Positions 8,362 through 15,868 of a DNA stretch of 18,927 nt are shown one piece after another. The notes beneath the pieces were generated by a model. That model ran no database searches. It was not told the DNA's origin and saw nothing but the letters and a program-made list of their open reading frames with translations. The first letter of the stretch is position 1; every line of letters begins with the position of its first letter. Source of the stretch: JBGPYB01 sp041493035 (lineage in GTDB: Bacteria > Acidobacteriota > Vicinamibacteria > Fen-336); assembly GCA_041493035.1 (NCBI GenBank), contig JBGPYB010000095.1, positions 1 through 18,927 of the forward strand. Reading direction: 5' to 3'. Both the position numbers and the translations under genes were made by a program.

Positions 8362-10085
8362 GGTTGCTCGGGGTTGCGCGGGAACTTGAGCCAGGGGAGG
8401 CGCACGTCACCCCGGCTGGTGCGAATCACGCTGTTGTCGACGCGGAGCGCGGCCGGAGGCTCGAAGCCCGCCTCGCCGGCCGCCGTCACGAGGTCGTTCT
8501 GCTCGACGCCGTCGCCGCTGACGCCGATGCCGCCCACGAGCTGCCCGTTCTTGAAAAGAGGCGCGCTGCCGGCGAACCACGTGATGCCGTTCTGGTTGAC
8601 GAACGAGCGGTTGGCGCCGCGGCTCGGTCCCGGTCCCTCGGTGCATGGGTTCAGGGTGTCGTACAGGAAGAGGTCGAACCACGGGCCGGGAGTGGGTGGG
8701 TTGAACGTGTCGATCCCCGGTGGGAAGAGAGGCTGGCCGCCGAAACCGATCGTCCGATTCGTGAGGGCCCAGCCCTGGCCGGCGGGAGGCTCCGGCGTCC
8801 AGCTGTAGGTGTCGTACGGTGCGGACGCCACGAACTGCCGAAGCACCTCGTACCCCTCGCGGGTGCTGAAGTAGTAGGCGTTCCTGGCTTTCGACGGAAC
8901 CACGTCGACCGCGTCGAAAAGCGAATCCACCATGCGGAACTCGGCGAGGATGTTTCCGACGGAGTCGGTGACCGCAATGATGAAGCTGGCCGTCAAGCCG
9001 TAGGGGAGGCGTACCTGGGCGCGCGTCTTCTGTGCCTGGGCGACCGACTGGTTCACGATCCGGCGGACATCGTCGACCGTGAGGCCCCCCGGCACGCTGC
9101 TGCCGCGAGGGCCGATCAGATATCCCTCGGGCGCCTGCCGCCCGTCGCGCGGTGGAAAGAGGAGGCTCCCTGCCGAGAAGCTCCCCGGCGTCGAGCCCGA
9201 CGGGCGCTTGTCCACCGAGGCGTTGACGAACGGCAGCCGCAGGCCGTCGATGAAGATGGCCCCCGGCTCCGGCAGCGGCTGCGGGGCGTTGATGGCGGTG
9301 GTGATCCCGCGTCCGTTCGTGACGGACGCCGTGAGCGCCGCGAACTCCGCGCGGTCGTAGCTCACTCCCGCCACGCCGACGCCGCCGATCAGCTTGCTGT
9401 TCCGGAAAAGGGGAACGCCGCCCGGGTTGATGGCGGCCTCGGAGCCATTGTTGCTGTCGCGGAGATCGGCCTTTCCGGTGGTGATGCCGAAGGAGTAGAG
9501 GAGCTGGCCGTCTTCGCCCCGGATGGGTCCGCCCACCGCACAACCTCGGGTGTCGTTCGGACTGCACGGCAGCGGGACGCCCCCGGCGTTCAGGTTGAAC
9601 GTTCCGGCGAGAGAGCGGGGGCGGTCGATCGGAGAATTGAAGATGGCGTCCCTCGACACGTCGAGGTCGCAGCCGCGGTTGATGTTCTCGACCCCGTACA
9701 AGGCAGCGTTGGGTTGGTTGGCGATGCCGGGGGGGAAGTGGATGCCGCTGATGAAGCGCACCGTTCGAGAGGAGAGGGGCGCCTGATCGTTGCTGAAGTA
9801 GCCCGTCGTGCGAGCAAGAGACACCGCGATGTCGGACGTCCGCGGGTCCGCGCCGGGGCGACGGTAGACGCCGAGGATCGTGCCGGCCCGGTCCACGACG
9901 GCCACCGCCATCGTGTCGTCGGAGAGGGACTCCGCCGCGGCACGGATGACCGCGACCACATCCGCCGACGTGAGGGTCTGGGCCGCGCCACCCGCGCCGG
10001 CGCCTTGCGCCAGCGCTCGGGGCCCGCTCGCGAGACAGAGGGCGCCGAGCAGGACGGCAGCCCGGCGGGCGAGGGCGTCGGCCAC
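8358..10085 (-). CDS. Secreted double GlcG/HbpS-like (DUF336) putative heme-binding protein
   Basis: Two copies of the GlcG/HbpS fold are visible, about 36-255 and 335-545 in a 575-residue product. Each ends in the typical glycine-rich motif: KLIGGVGVAGVSYDRAE in the first and QLVGGIGVSGDGVEQND in the second. Each also carries the AVVDxxGxIL or AVTDSVGNIL strand. Some members of the family bind or degrade heme (HbpS); others are uncharacterised. The GTG at 10085 is my choice because it gives a compact signal peptide (about 28 residues ending ALAQG) and lies downstream of a good promoter; the frame stays open further upstream to 10457, but that stretch crosses the promoter and the opposite gene. 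No clear ribosome binding site is present. It is the first gene of the leftward operon, so it could assist heme handling, or be a redox subunit, for the decaheme cytochrome. Confidence 0.8.
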   Translation of the reverse strand: MADALARRAAVLLGALCLASGPRALAQGAGAGGAAQTLTSADVVAVIRAAAESLSDDTMAVAVVDRAGTILGVYRRPGADPRTSDIAVSLARTTGYFSNDQAPLSSRTVRFISGIHFPPGIANQPNAALYGVENINRGCDLDVSRDAIFNSPIDRPRSLAGTFNLNAGGVPLPCSPNDTRGCAVGGPIRGEDGQLLYSFGITTGKADLRDSNNGSEAAINPGGVPLFRNSKLIGGVGVAGVSYDRAEFAALTASVTNGRGITTAINAPQPLPEPGAIFIDGLRLPFVNASVDKRPSGSTPGSFSAGSLLFPPRDGRQAPEGYLIGPRGSSVPGGLTVDDVRRIVNQSVAQAQKTRAQVRLPYGLTASFIIAVTDSVGNILAEFRMVDSLFDAVDVVPSKARNAYYFSTREGYEVLRQFVASAPYDTYSWTPEPPAGQGWALTNRTIGFGGQPLFPPGIDTFNPPTPGPWFDLFLYDTLNPCTEGPGPSRGANRSFVNQNGITWFAGSAPLFKNGQLVGGIGVSGDGVEQNDLVTAAGEAGFEPPAALRVDNSVIRTSRGDVRLPWLKFPRNPEQP

Positions 10086-10141
10086 GCCGCGGGCTCTGTT
10101 GTCGCGAAGACTGATCCTGTCAGGCAGCACGTGGATCGCGT

Positions 10142-10171
10142 ATCGTAGGCGCCACGTGCGAGGCGTGTCAA
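10142..10171 (-). promoter_or_regulatory. Sigma-70-like promoter of the leftward operon
   Basis: On the minus strand a perfect TTGACA (-35) at 10166-10171 is followed, after an 18-base spacer, by TACGAT (-10) at 10142-10147. Transcription would start near 10135, about 50 bases ahead of the chosen GTG start of the GlcG-like gene. Two CACGTG palindromes (10128-10133 and 10153-10158) lie in and next to the promoter. Confidence 0.6.
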
Positions 10172-10244
10172 CGATCGTCTTCGAGCGACGCTCATGGCGA
10201 GTGATCCGCATTACAACGACCGTCTCCGGCCGACACTCCTTCCC

Positions 10245-10273
10245 TTGACAGGGACGCCGCGTTCCGCTGAGAT
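10245..10273 (+). promoter_or_regulatory. Candidate promoter of the rightward cytochrome operon
   Basis: A perfect TTGACA (10245-10250) is followed by a 17-base spacer and TGAGAT (10268-10273), a moderate -10. The -10 overlaps the ATG at 10272. If this promoter is used, the tetraheme protein would start at the ATG at 10284 on an mRNA with almost no leader. It lies back to back with the leftward promoter, 73 bp away. Confidence 0.45.
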
Positions 10274-11531
10274 GGCGACGCCCATGGTCACGCGGCTCGC
10301 TGACGCTCGATCGGGTTCGCGGGGCGTCGCGGTCCTGGCGTGGGTGCTCTTGTCCGCGGCCCCCGCCGTGGCACAGTCGATCAAGGGCCCGACCACCTGT
10401 TTCAAGTGCCACAAGCCGCAGGCGCGCAGCATGTGGGAGACAGACGCCCCGTTCCACAAGAAGAGTGTCGAGCAGTTGTCGGCTCCGAAGGCGGCCGCCT
10501 TTGCCACGGCCATTGGCCTCGGGAGCCCGACAACGGTGACGGGTCGCCCCGGAGACTGTGTCTCATGCCACGCGACGATCGTCGGTGGGACGCCGTCGGT
10601 GGGCGTCTCGTGCGAGAGCTGCCATGGCCCGGCCTCGGGATACTTCACGGGGCACCAGGAGCCGGAGTTCTTCGACCAGCCGCCGGCGAAATGGATGGGG
10701 CTGCGCAACATGTACAACGACCCGCGAGCGATCGCGGAGACGTGCGTGAACTGCCACGTCACGCCCGATCCGCGCCTCAAGAAGGCGGGGCATCCGGCGG
10801 GCGAGAGCTTCGACGCGGGAAAAGGCATCGCGAAGATGGTCCATTGGCCGAGCGACGCCAGCACCAAGCGCAAGCGCACCGGATATGGTCCGGCTCTCTA
10901 CGCGCAGGTGTCTTCCCAAGGGGCGCCTCTCGTCGCGAAGCGGATCGCCAGCGGCGGGACAGCCACCGCCGCCGCAGCGCCACCCCCCCCGCCGAAGGCC
11001 GGCGCGCCGCCGCCGATCGCGGCTCCAGCGGCCGCTCCGGCCGCCGCACCTGTGGCTGGGACCGTCGCACCCTCCACTTCGCGCCCCCGGCCCGCTGCGA
11101 AAGCGGCAGACCCATTCGACTGGGACCAGCCGGTAGCGGCACTGCCGACGGACTATCCGGGCGAGTCACGCGCGCCGTCTGCGCCGCAGGCCGCACCGCC
11201 ACCCGCGGCCTCAGCGCCAGCAGCCGTTCCCCGCGCGCCTTCCACCGCGGCAGAGCTTCCACCCGCGCCGGAAGCCCCCCCGCTCTCCGCTCCTGCGCCA
11301 GCCGTCGCGACCACCGCAGGGCCCGCGCCCGTCACCGCCCCCGTGCCGGCGGTCCGCGGTCGAGCGGCTCTCGTCATGGCACAGCTCCTGAAGTCCAAGG
11401 GCCCGGCCAAGGTCGTCCTTCCCGCCCCTTCAGCGCCACGAGAGTTCGACGGACCCGACGGGGAATTGCTGCGCCTTCAGGACGAGATCCTCTACCTGGC
11501 TCTCGAGACCCTCCGGAAAGGAGGGCCATGA
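10272..11531 (+). CDS. Periplasmic tetraheme cytochrome c (c554-like) with long Pro/Ala tail
   Basis: The protein (419 aa from this start; 415 from the ATG at 10284) has a signal peptide ending near AVAQS (residue 36). It has four CxxCH sites, at 43 (CFKCH), 96 (CVSCH), 114 (CESCH) and 158 (CVNCH). The spacing, the GVSCESCHGPAS stretch and the KAGHP segment resemble the cytochrome c554 family of periplasmic electron carriers. From about 228 to 390 the chain is a Pro/Ala-rich linker, followed by a charged 30-residue C-terminal helix (EFDGPDGELLRLQDEILY). No ribosome binding site is obvious, so the exact start is uncertain. The stop overlaps the next ATG (ATGA). As first gene of the five-gene operon it probably receives or delivers electrons for the membrane complex, and the flexible tail may tether it to a partner. 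Confidence 0.88.
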   Translation: MATPMVTRLADARSGSRGVAVLAWVLLSAAPAVAQSIKGPTTCFKCHKPQARSMWETDAPFHKKSVEQLSAPKAAAFATAIGLGSPTTVTGRPGDCVSCHATIVGGTPSVGVSCESCHGPASGYFTGHQEPEFFDQPPAKWMGLRNMYNDPRAIAETCVNCHVTPDPRLKKAGHPAGESFDAGKGIAKMVHWPSDASTKRKRTGYGPALYAQVSSQGAPLVAKRIASGGTATAAAAPPPPPKAGAPPPIAAPAAAPAAAPVAGTVAPSTSRPRPAAKAADPFDWDQPVAALPTDYPGESRAPSAPQAAPPPAASAPAAVPRAPSTAAELPPAPEAPPLSAPAPAVATTAGPAPVTAPVPAVRGRAALVMAQLLKSKGPAKVVLPAPSAPREFDGPDGELLRLQDEILYLALETLRKGGP

Positions 11532-13078
11532 GCCACGCCGATCGAGCCGAGCTGATCGGGCGTTACAAGGAACGCCTTCAATTGATGGTCCCGGCCGACG
11601 CCGAGTTCTTGAAAGGCCTTCCCCTCTTTGCGGGCGTCCCCGAGAAGGCGCGGGAGAAGGTCATCGAGAAGGTCCGCACCTACATGAGCGTCGTCGAGTT
11701 CTCACCGGAGGACGTGATCCTGCGCGAGGGGGACTACAGCGACTCGGCATTCTATGTCGTGCGCGGCGCCGTCGAGGTGGTCCTGACGCGAGCCGGTGCC
11801 GGCTCCAGCGCCAAGCCCCTGGTACGGGGAGGCGCCCATGTGCCGGCGGCGCAGCGCACCGGCGCCCGTCCTCAGTCCGACGGAATGGTGGGAAGGGGTG
11901 GCACCGGTGGCACCGTGATCCTCTCCGCCTTTCCGGCGCCCGTGATTCCGGGGAAGCGCACGATCCTGGAGACCGGCGAGATCTTCGGCGAGATCAGCGC
12001 CCTCTCGCGCTACCCGGTTTCCGCGACGGTCCGCGCGGTGAGCCGCGTGACGCTGCTTCAGATTCGCCTCCGCGGGTTGCGGACGCTCGCCCAGACGTCC
12101 AAGGAGTTCAAGGCGTTCCTCGACACGCGCTACCGCGAACGCACGATGACGCACCACCTCAGGAGCGTGCCCCTCTTCGCCCGCGTGGACGAGGCGTTCC
12201 TCGCCCGCATCAAGGAGAAGGCTGAGCTCGTCGCCTTCGAGCCCGGGCGCGTCATCGTGGAGGAGGGCGCCCCCGCCGATGCCTTCTACCTCGTCCGGGG
12301 CGGCTACGTGAAGGTCGGAGTGAAGGCGGGCGCCACCGATCTCGCCATCACCTACCTGCGCAAGGGGGACTACGCCGGAGAGGCGGGGTTGCTCCTCGAC
12401 GAGACGTGGCCTTTCAGCCTTCAGGCCCTCGAGCACGTGGAGCTGGTCAAACTGGGCCGCGAAGAGTGGAAGACCATCCTCACGACGTACCCTCAGATCG
12501 AGGAGGAGATGTGGCGCGAGATGACGGCGCGCCTGAAGCAGCGCGGGGCCGTCTCGCGAAACCCGAGCTCGTCCGAGTACCTCCAGATGGCCATGGATAC
12601 CGGGCTGATCCACGGCGAGAGCGTTCTCCTCATCGACCTGTCGACATGCACTCGCTGTGACGAGTGCGTCCGCGGCTGCTCGGACGCACACGAGGGCATC
12701 CCGCGATTCATCCGTGAGGGGCAGAAGTACCGGAACTGGCTCGTGCCCACGGCCTGCTACCAGTGCAGCGATCCCGTCTGCATGATGGAGTGCCCGACGG
12801 GGGCCATCACCCGCGACGTCGGAACCCTCGAGGTCACGATCAACGAGCCGACCTGCATCGGCTGCAACAACTGCGCGCAGCGCTGCCCCTGGGGCAACAT
12901 CTTGATGATCGAGACGGGGGAGACCCGGACCGACGGCAAGCCCGTCGAGGTGGCCAGCAAGTGCGACCTCTGCCTCACGCGGCCGGAAGGACCCGCCTGC
13001 GTGCAGATGTGCCCCCATGGCTCCGCCGTACGCATCTCGTTCAAGGACATGGACCGGGTGATCTCCACCCTCAAGTGA
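11528..13078 (+). CDS. Fusion of two cyclic-nucleotide-binding folds with a four-cluster ferredoxin (DmsB/NrfC-like)
   Basis: The 516-residue protein lacks a signal peptide and is probably cytoplasmic. Two cNMP-binding folds (about 26-200, with a Gly-rich insert at 88-145, and 212-330) precede a ferredoxin region. That region has 16 cysteines in four sets: 374/377/380/384, 410/413/418/422, 443/446/449/453 and 479/482/491/495. This is the pattern of DMSO-reductase B/NrfC/HybA-type subunits, which pass electrons between redox enzymes and a membrane partner. In both cNMP folds the Gly-Glu of the phosphate cassette is present, but the usual Arg is replaced (V165 in PVSAT; F296 in PFSLQ), so cNMP binding is doubtful. 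An AGGAGG site precedes the ATG, which overlaps the previous stop. It probably docks on the cytoplasmic side of the diheme cytochrome b encoded next. Confidence 0.9.
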   Translation: MSHADRAELIGRYKERLQLMVPADAEFLKGLPLFAGVPEKAREKVIEKVRTYMSVVEFSPEDVILREGDYSDSAFYVVRGAVEVVLTRAGAGSSAKPLVRGGAHVPAAQRTGARPQSDGMVGRGGTGGTVILSAFPAPVIPGKRTILETGEIFGEISALSRYPVSATVRAVSRVTLLQIRLRGLRTLAQTSKEFKAFLDTRYRERTMTHHLRSVPLFARVDEAFLARIKEKAELVAFEPGRVIVEEGAPADAFYLVRGGYVKVGVKAGATDLAITYLRKGDYAGEAGLLLDETWPFSLQALEHVELVKLGREEWKTILTTYPQIEEEMWREMTARLKQRGAVSRNPSSSEYLQMAMDTGLIHGESVLLIDLSTCTRCDECVRGCSDAHEGIPRFIREGQKYRNWLVPTACYQCSDPVCMMECPTGAITRDVGTLEVTINEPTCIGCNNCAQRCPWGNILMIETGETRTDGKPVEVASKCDLCLTRPEGPACVQMCPHGSAVRISFKDMDRVISTLK

Positions 13079-13082
13079 ATCC

Positions 13083-13901
13083 ATGAGCCTTCGGCAGGCC
13101 CTGAGCCCCAAACAGCCCTTCAACTTTGGCCTCACGGCCGTGGCTGGGGTCGTCTGCTTGCTCGCCTACCTGATCGCGCGCACCTTCGGCCCCTGGAGCC
13201 CGAAGCGGGGTCTCGGGCTCGCCTTTGGGATCCTCGCAACGCTGCTCTTCGTCTTCGAGATGCTCTACCCCGGGCGCCGGCCCCGCGCGCGACCTCTTGG
13301 GACCGCCAAGGCCTGGCTCCAGGCCCACCTTTACCTGGGCGCCCTCGCCTTCCTCGGCGTCTTGATCCATTGCGACTTCGGTGTCCCCCACGGCTTCATG
13401 GGATGGGCGCTCCTTCTGCTCGCGGGCTGGACCACGTTCACTGGCCTCGCCGGGGTGTGGCTTCAGAAGTGGATCCCGTTGGCGCTCTCCGACGGCCTGC
13501 GGGTCGAAGCCCTCTATGAAAGGATACCGGCGCTCACCGGCCAGCTCACCGCCGAAGCGGACCAGCTCGTCGAGGAGGCGGGCGACGCTCTTGCGCGCTT
13601 CTACAGGACGGAGGTGCGCGGGCAACTGGCCATCGTGGCTCCGTCCTGGGGCTACCTCTTCGACGTGCGTCGCGGCCGGGATCGCGCGCTCGAGCCCTTC
13701 CGCCGCATGGCGCGCTTCGTCCCCGCCGAAGAGCGGGACAAGCTCGACGATCTCGAACAGATCTACGTCGAGAAGCTGGAGTTGGACGCCCAGTACAGCC
13801 TCCAGGGGATCTTGCGCCGCTGGCTCATCCTCCACGCACCGCCGGCCGGGCTTCTTATGGGATTTCTGGCCGTCCACGTCCTGACCTGGGTCCTCTACTG
13901 A
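13083..13901 (+). CDS. Five-helix diheme cytochrome b membrane subunit
   Basis: The 272-residue protein has five hydrophobic helices (about 15-32, 44-61, 82-98, 104-126, 249-270). Helix 3 carries H82 and H96, and helix 5 carries H251 and H265. Both are H-x13-H pairs, the spacing used to hold two stacked b hemes in cytochrome b. The Arg-rich loop after helix 2 (GRRPRAR) predicts N-terminus in, C-terminus out, so the 120-residue loop 127-248 is cytoplasmic. H82 and H251 would then bind the inner heme, and H96 and H265 the outer one. It follows the ferredoxin gene by 4 bp and overlaps the decaheme gene by one base (TGATG). Its likely role is to oxidise or reduce quinone and carry electrons across the membrane. 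It replaces the NrfD-type subunit that usually accompanies such ferredoxins. No named family is recognised. Confidence 0.82.
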   Translation: MSLRQALSPKQPFNFGLTAVAGVVCLLAYLIARTFGPWSPKRGLGLAFGILATLLFVFEMLYPGRRPRARPLGTAKAWLQAHLYLGALAFLGVLIHCDFGVPHGFMGWALLLLAGWTTFTGLAGVWLQKWIPLALSDGLRVEALYERIPALTGQLTAEADQLVEEAGDALARFYRTEVRGQLAIVAPSWGYLFDVRRGRDRALEPFRRMARFVPAEERDKLDDLEQIYVEKLELDAQYSLQGILRRWLILHAPPAGLLMGFLAVHVLTWVLY

Positions 13902-15868
13902 TGGCACGCCAGCCCACCTGGGGGACGCCGGGGCGAAGCGAGCACTACCAGAAGCTCAGGGCCAAGTACGTCCTCCTCTCCGTCGGTCTCCTTCTCGGCG
14001 GCGTGGTTTTCGTGGCTCTCGCCTTTTTCCAACTCGTGGGTCTGCGTTCGCCGCTCTCTCCGGGCCACGTCACGAGCGGGCACTCCGGCGTCGACAGCCG
14101 CTGCGAGGCTTGCCACGCGGGACGGCAGGCCAACGATCTGCGTTGCCAGCGCTGTCACGACAGCAGCGGAGCCGGTCGCCTCGACCTGGGCGCCCACGTC
14201 TTCTTCGGCAGCGGCGACCCGCACAAGGCGGTCCAGGCCGGGAGCCGCGCCTGCGCGCGCTGCCACGTGGAGCACCGCGGCCGCGACACCCACCTCGCGA
14301 GCGTCGACGAGGCGCACTGCCTCGAGTGCCACGCCGCTCGCGATCCCGAGAAGGCGGGCCAGGCCTTCCGTATCGGCTCCCTGGAACAACATCCCGAGTT
14401 CAGGGTGCTGCGCGACAAGCTGCGGGGCGAGCCCCGGCTCCTCTTCAGCCACAAGCGCCACATGAAGGAGATGGTCAAGGAAGGCGCCGCGGGGGAATGG
14501 GACGCGTGCGCGCGCTGCCATGCGCCGGAGGTGCAAGGGCGTGACTTGCAGCGGATTGGCTACGACCAGCACTGCGCGCGTTGCCACAACGAGAGCGAGC
14601 TGACCATGGAGCCGGTGGCTGCGCGGGATGTCCTGGCCGACGTGCCCCTTCCGGGGGCTGTGGGTGCGTTGAACAGGAGCCCCGACGGCGCCACGGTCCA
14701 GCGCCTCGGCATCCGCCACAAAGACGACTGGATCCTGTACAACCTGCGCAAGCTCCAGTGGGAGCTGTACCCCGACGCCTACGGTCGGGACCGGGGGGCG
14801 CTGCTGGCGCGCGTCAACCAGCTCGAGCGGCGACTCTACCAGGCGCAGCCGCTCTCGGGATTGATCGTGGAGTCGCTGCGCGACCGTGAGGCCGCGGTTC
14901 GCGAGGAGCTCCGCCGACTCGAGACGCGAGCGCAGGCGCTGGCCTCGAAGAGCCCACCGGACGCGGGCCTCGAACGGCTGGCCGAAGTGGCCGCGGCGGC
15001 GGCTCTTTCCGGAGACGAAGGCGCGCGAGCGCTCGCCGAGAGCGCGAGCCGCGAAGCCGGCCTGCTGCGCCAGGCCCCGTCAAAGCCCGTCGCGATGCCC
15101 ATCGGCGAGTTCGACCTTCGGCGGCAGGAGCTGTTTGGTCTCCTGGACGCCCTCGCGGCTGCGGACCCGGGACGGAAGCGCACGGTCGAGGACCTGCGGC
15201 GGAGGCTCCTGGCCCTCTCACACGGAGAGACGACGGCCGACGCCGTCCTTAGAGCGCGCGCCCAGCGTCGCCTGGACCTGGACCGGATCGCCGATGAGAT
15301 CTCGCTCCGGAGAACGTCCGTGCCGGTGGAAGCGCGGGCGCTGCCGGAGCAGGTCGCCCTCGAGCAACAGCTCAAGGAGCTGCGCGACCAGCTCGGGAAG
15401 TTCTATACCTTCGCGGGCACGCCCCCCTCTTTGAGCGTGTCCGATCGCACCGCGAAGGTCGACTCCCTGCTCAAGCTCTCGGGCGCGGGGAGCGTGGCTG
15501 CCGGGAAAGGGGAGCGCTGCGCCAAGTGCCACGTGCTTCAGGAAGGATCGCTCGTGCCCCAGCGCGCCGCACAGCCGGTGATGGTCCGAGCCACCTTTGC
15601 TCACCGGAGCCATCTGGACGCGGCGCTTCCCGAGCCGTCGCTCGTCAGCCGAATCGTGGGCAGTCTGAAGGGGACGCCGGCGGCAGCCGTGGGGCCCGGC
15701 CGGAACCGGTGCGCTTATTGTCACGAGGCGATCGTGGGAGCGGGTGACGCGCCGCGGACGCCGTCGATTCCCGGCGTGCCGTCCTGCCGGGAGTGTCATC
15801 GCGCCGGGGCCGTGCGACAGGACTGCCAGCTCTGCCATCGCTATCACCCGGCCGGCGCACCGTCATGA
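13901..15868 (+). CDS. Membrane-anchored decaheme cytochrome c with central helical rod
   Basis: This 655-residue protein has a short cytoplasmic tail, an uncleaved-looking transmembrane anchor (about 23-46) and a periplasmic body. Six CxxCH motifs lie in the N-terminal part, at 68, 82, 118, 140, 203 and 225; four lie in the C-terminal part, at 540, 604, 629 and 642. His-rich F-x-H-xx-H segments (FSHKRH, FAHRSH) are typical of distal heme ligands in cytochrome c3/c7-like proteins. Between them, about 280-505, is a charged Arg/Glu/Leu-rich region that looks helical and coiled-coil-forming, with no hemes. The start overlaps the cytochrome b stop and the end overlaps the FHA gene start (ATGA). 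It probably takes electrons from the outer b heme and hands them to periplasmic partners such as the tetraheme protein. Confidence 0.9.
   Translation: MARQPTWGTPGRSEHYQKLRAKYVLLSVGLLLGGVVFVALAFFQLVGLRSPLSPGHVTSGHSGVDSRCEACHAGRQANDLRCQRCHDSSGAGRLDLGAHVFFGSGDPHKAVQAGSRACARCHVEHRGRDTHLASVDEAHCLECHAARDPEKAGQAFRIGSLEQHPEFRVLRDKLRGEPRLLFSHKRHMKEMVKEGAAGEWDACARCHAPEVQGRDLQRIGYDQHCARCHNESELTMEPVAARDVLADVPLPGAVGALNRSPDGATVQRLGIRHKDDWILYNLRKLQWELYPDAYGRDRGALLARVNQLERRLYQAQPLSGLIVESLRDREAAVREELRRLETRAQALASKSPPDAGLERLAEVAAAAALSGDEGARALAESASREAGLLRQAPSKPVAMPIGEFDLRRQELFGLLDALAAADPGRKRTVEDLRRRLLALSHGETTADAVLRARAQRRLDLDRIADEISLRRTSVPVEARALPEQVALEQQLKELRDQLGKFYTFAGTPPSLSVSDRTAKVDSLLKLSGAGSVAAGKGERCAKCHVLQEGSLVPQRAAQPVMVRATFAHRSHLDAALPEPSLVSRIVGSLKGTPAAAVGPGRNRCAYCHEAIVGAGDAPRTPSIPGVPSCRECHRAGAVRQDCQLCHRYHPAGAPS

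Noticed and set aside
10128..10158. Two CACGTG palindromes as definite operator sites
   Set aside because: A 6-base palindrome is expected often in GC-rich DNA, and no regulator gene is in the window; kept only as a side note.
10086..10457. N-terminal extension of the GlcG-like protein to an ATG at 10457
   Set aside because: It would bury the signal peptide, cross the promoter and run antisense into the tetraheme gene.
10340..11527. Upstream extension of the ferredoxin-fusion frame by 396 codons
   Set aside because: It overlaps the tetraheme cytochrome gene in another frame, is Arg/Gly/Ser-rich without domains, and the ATG at 11528 has an AGGAGG site.
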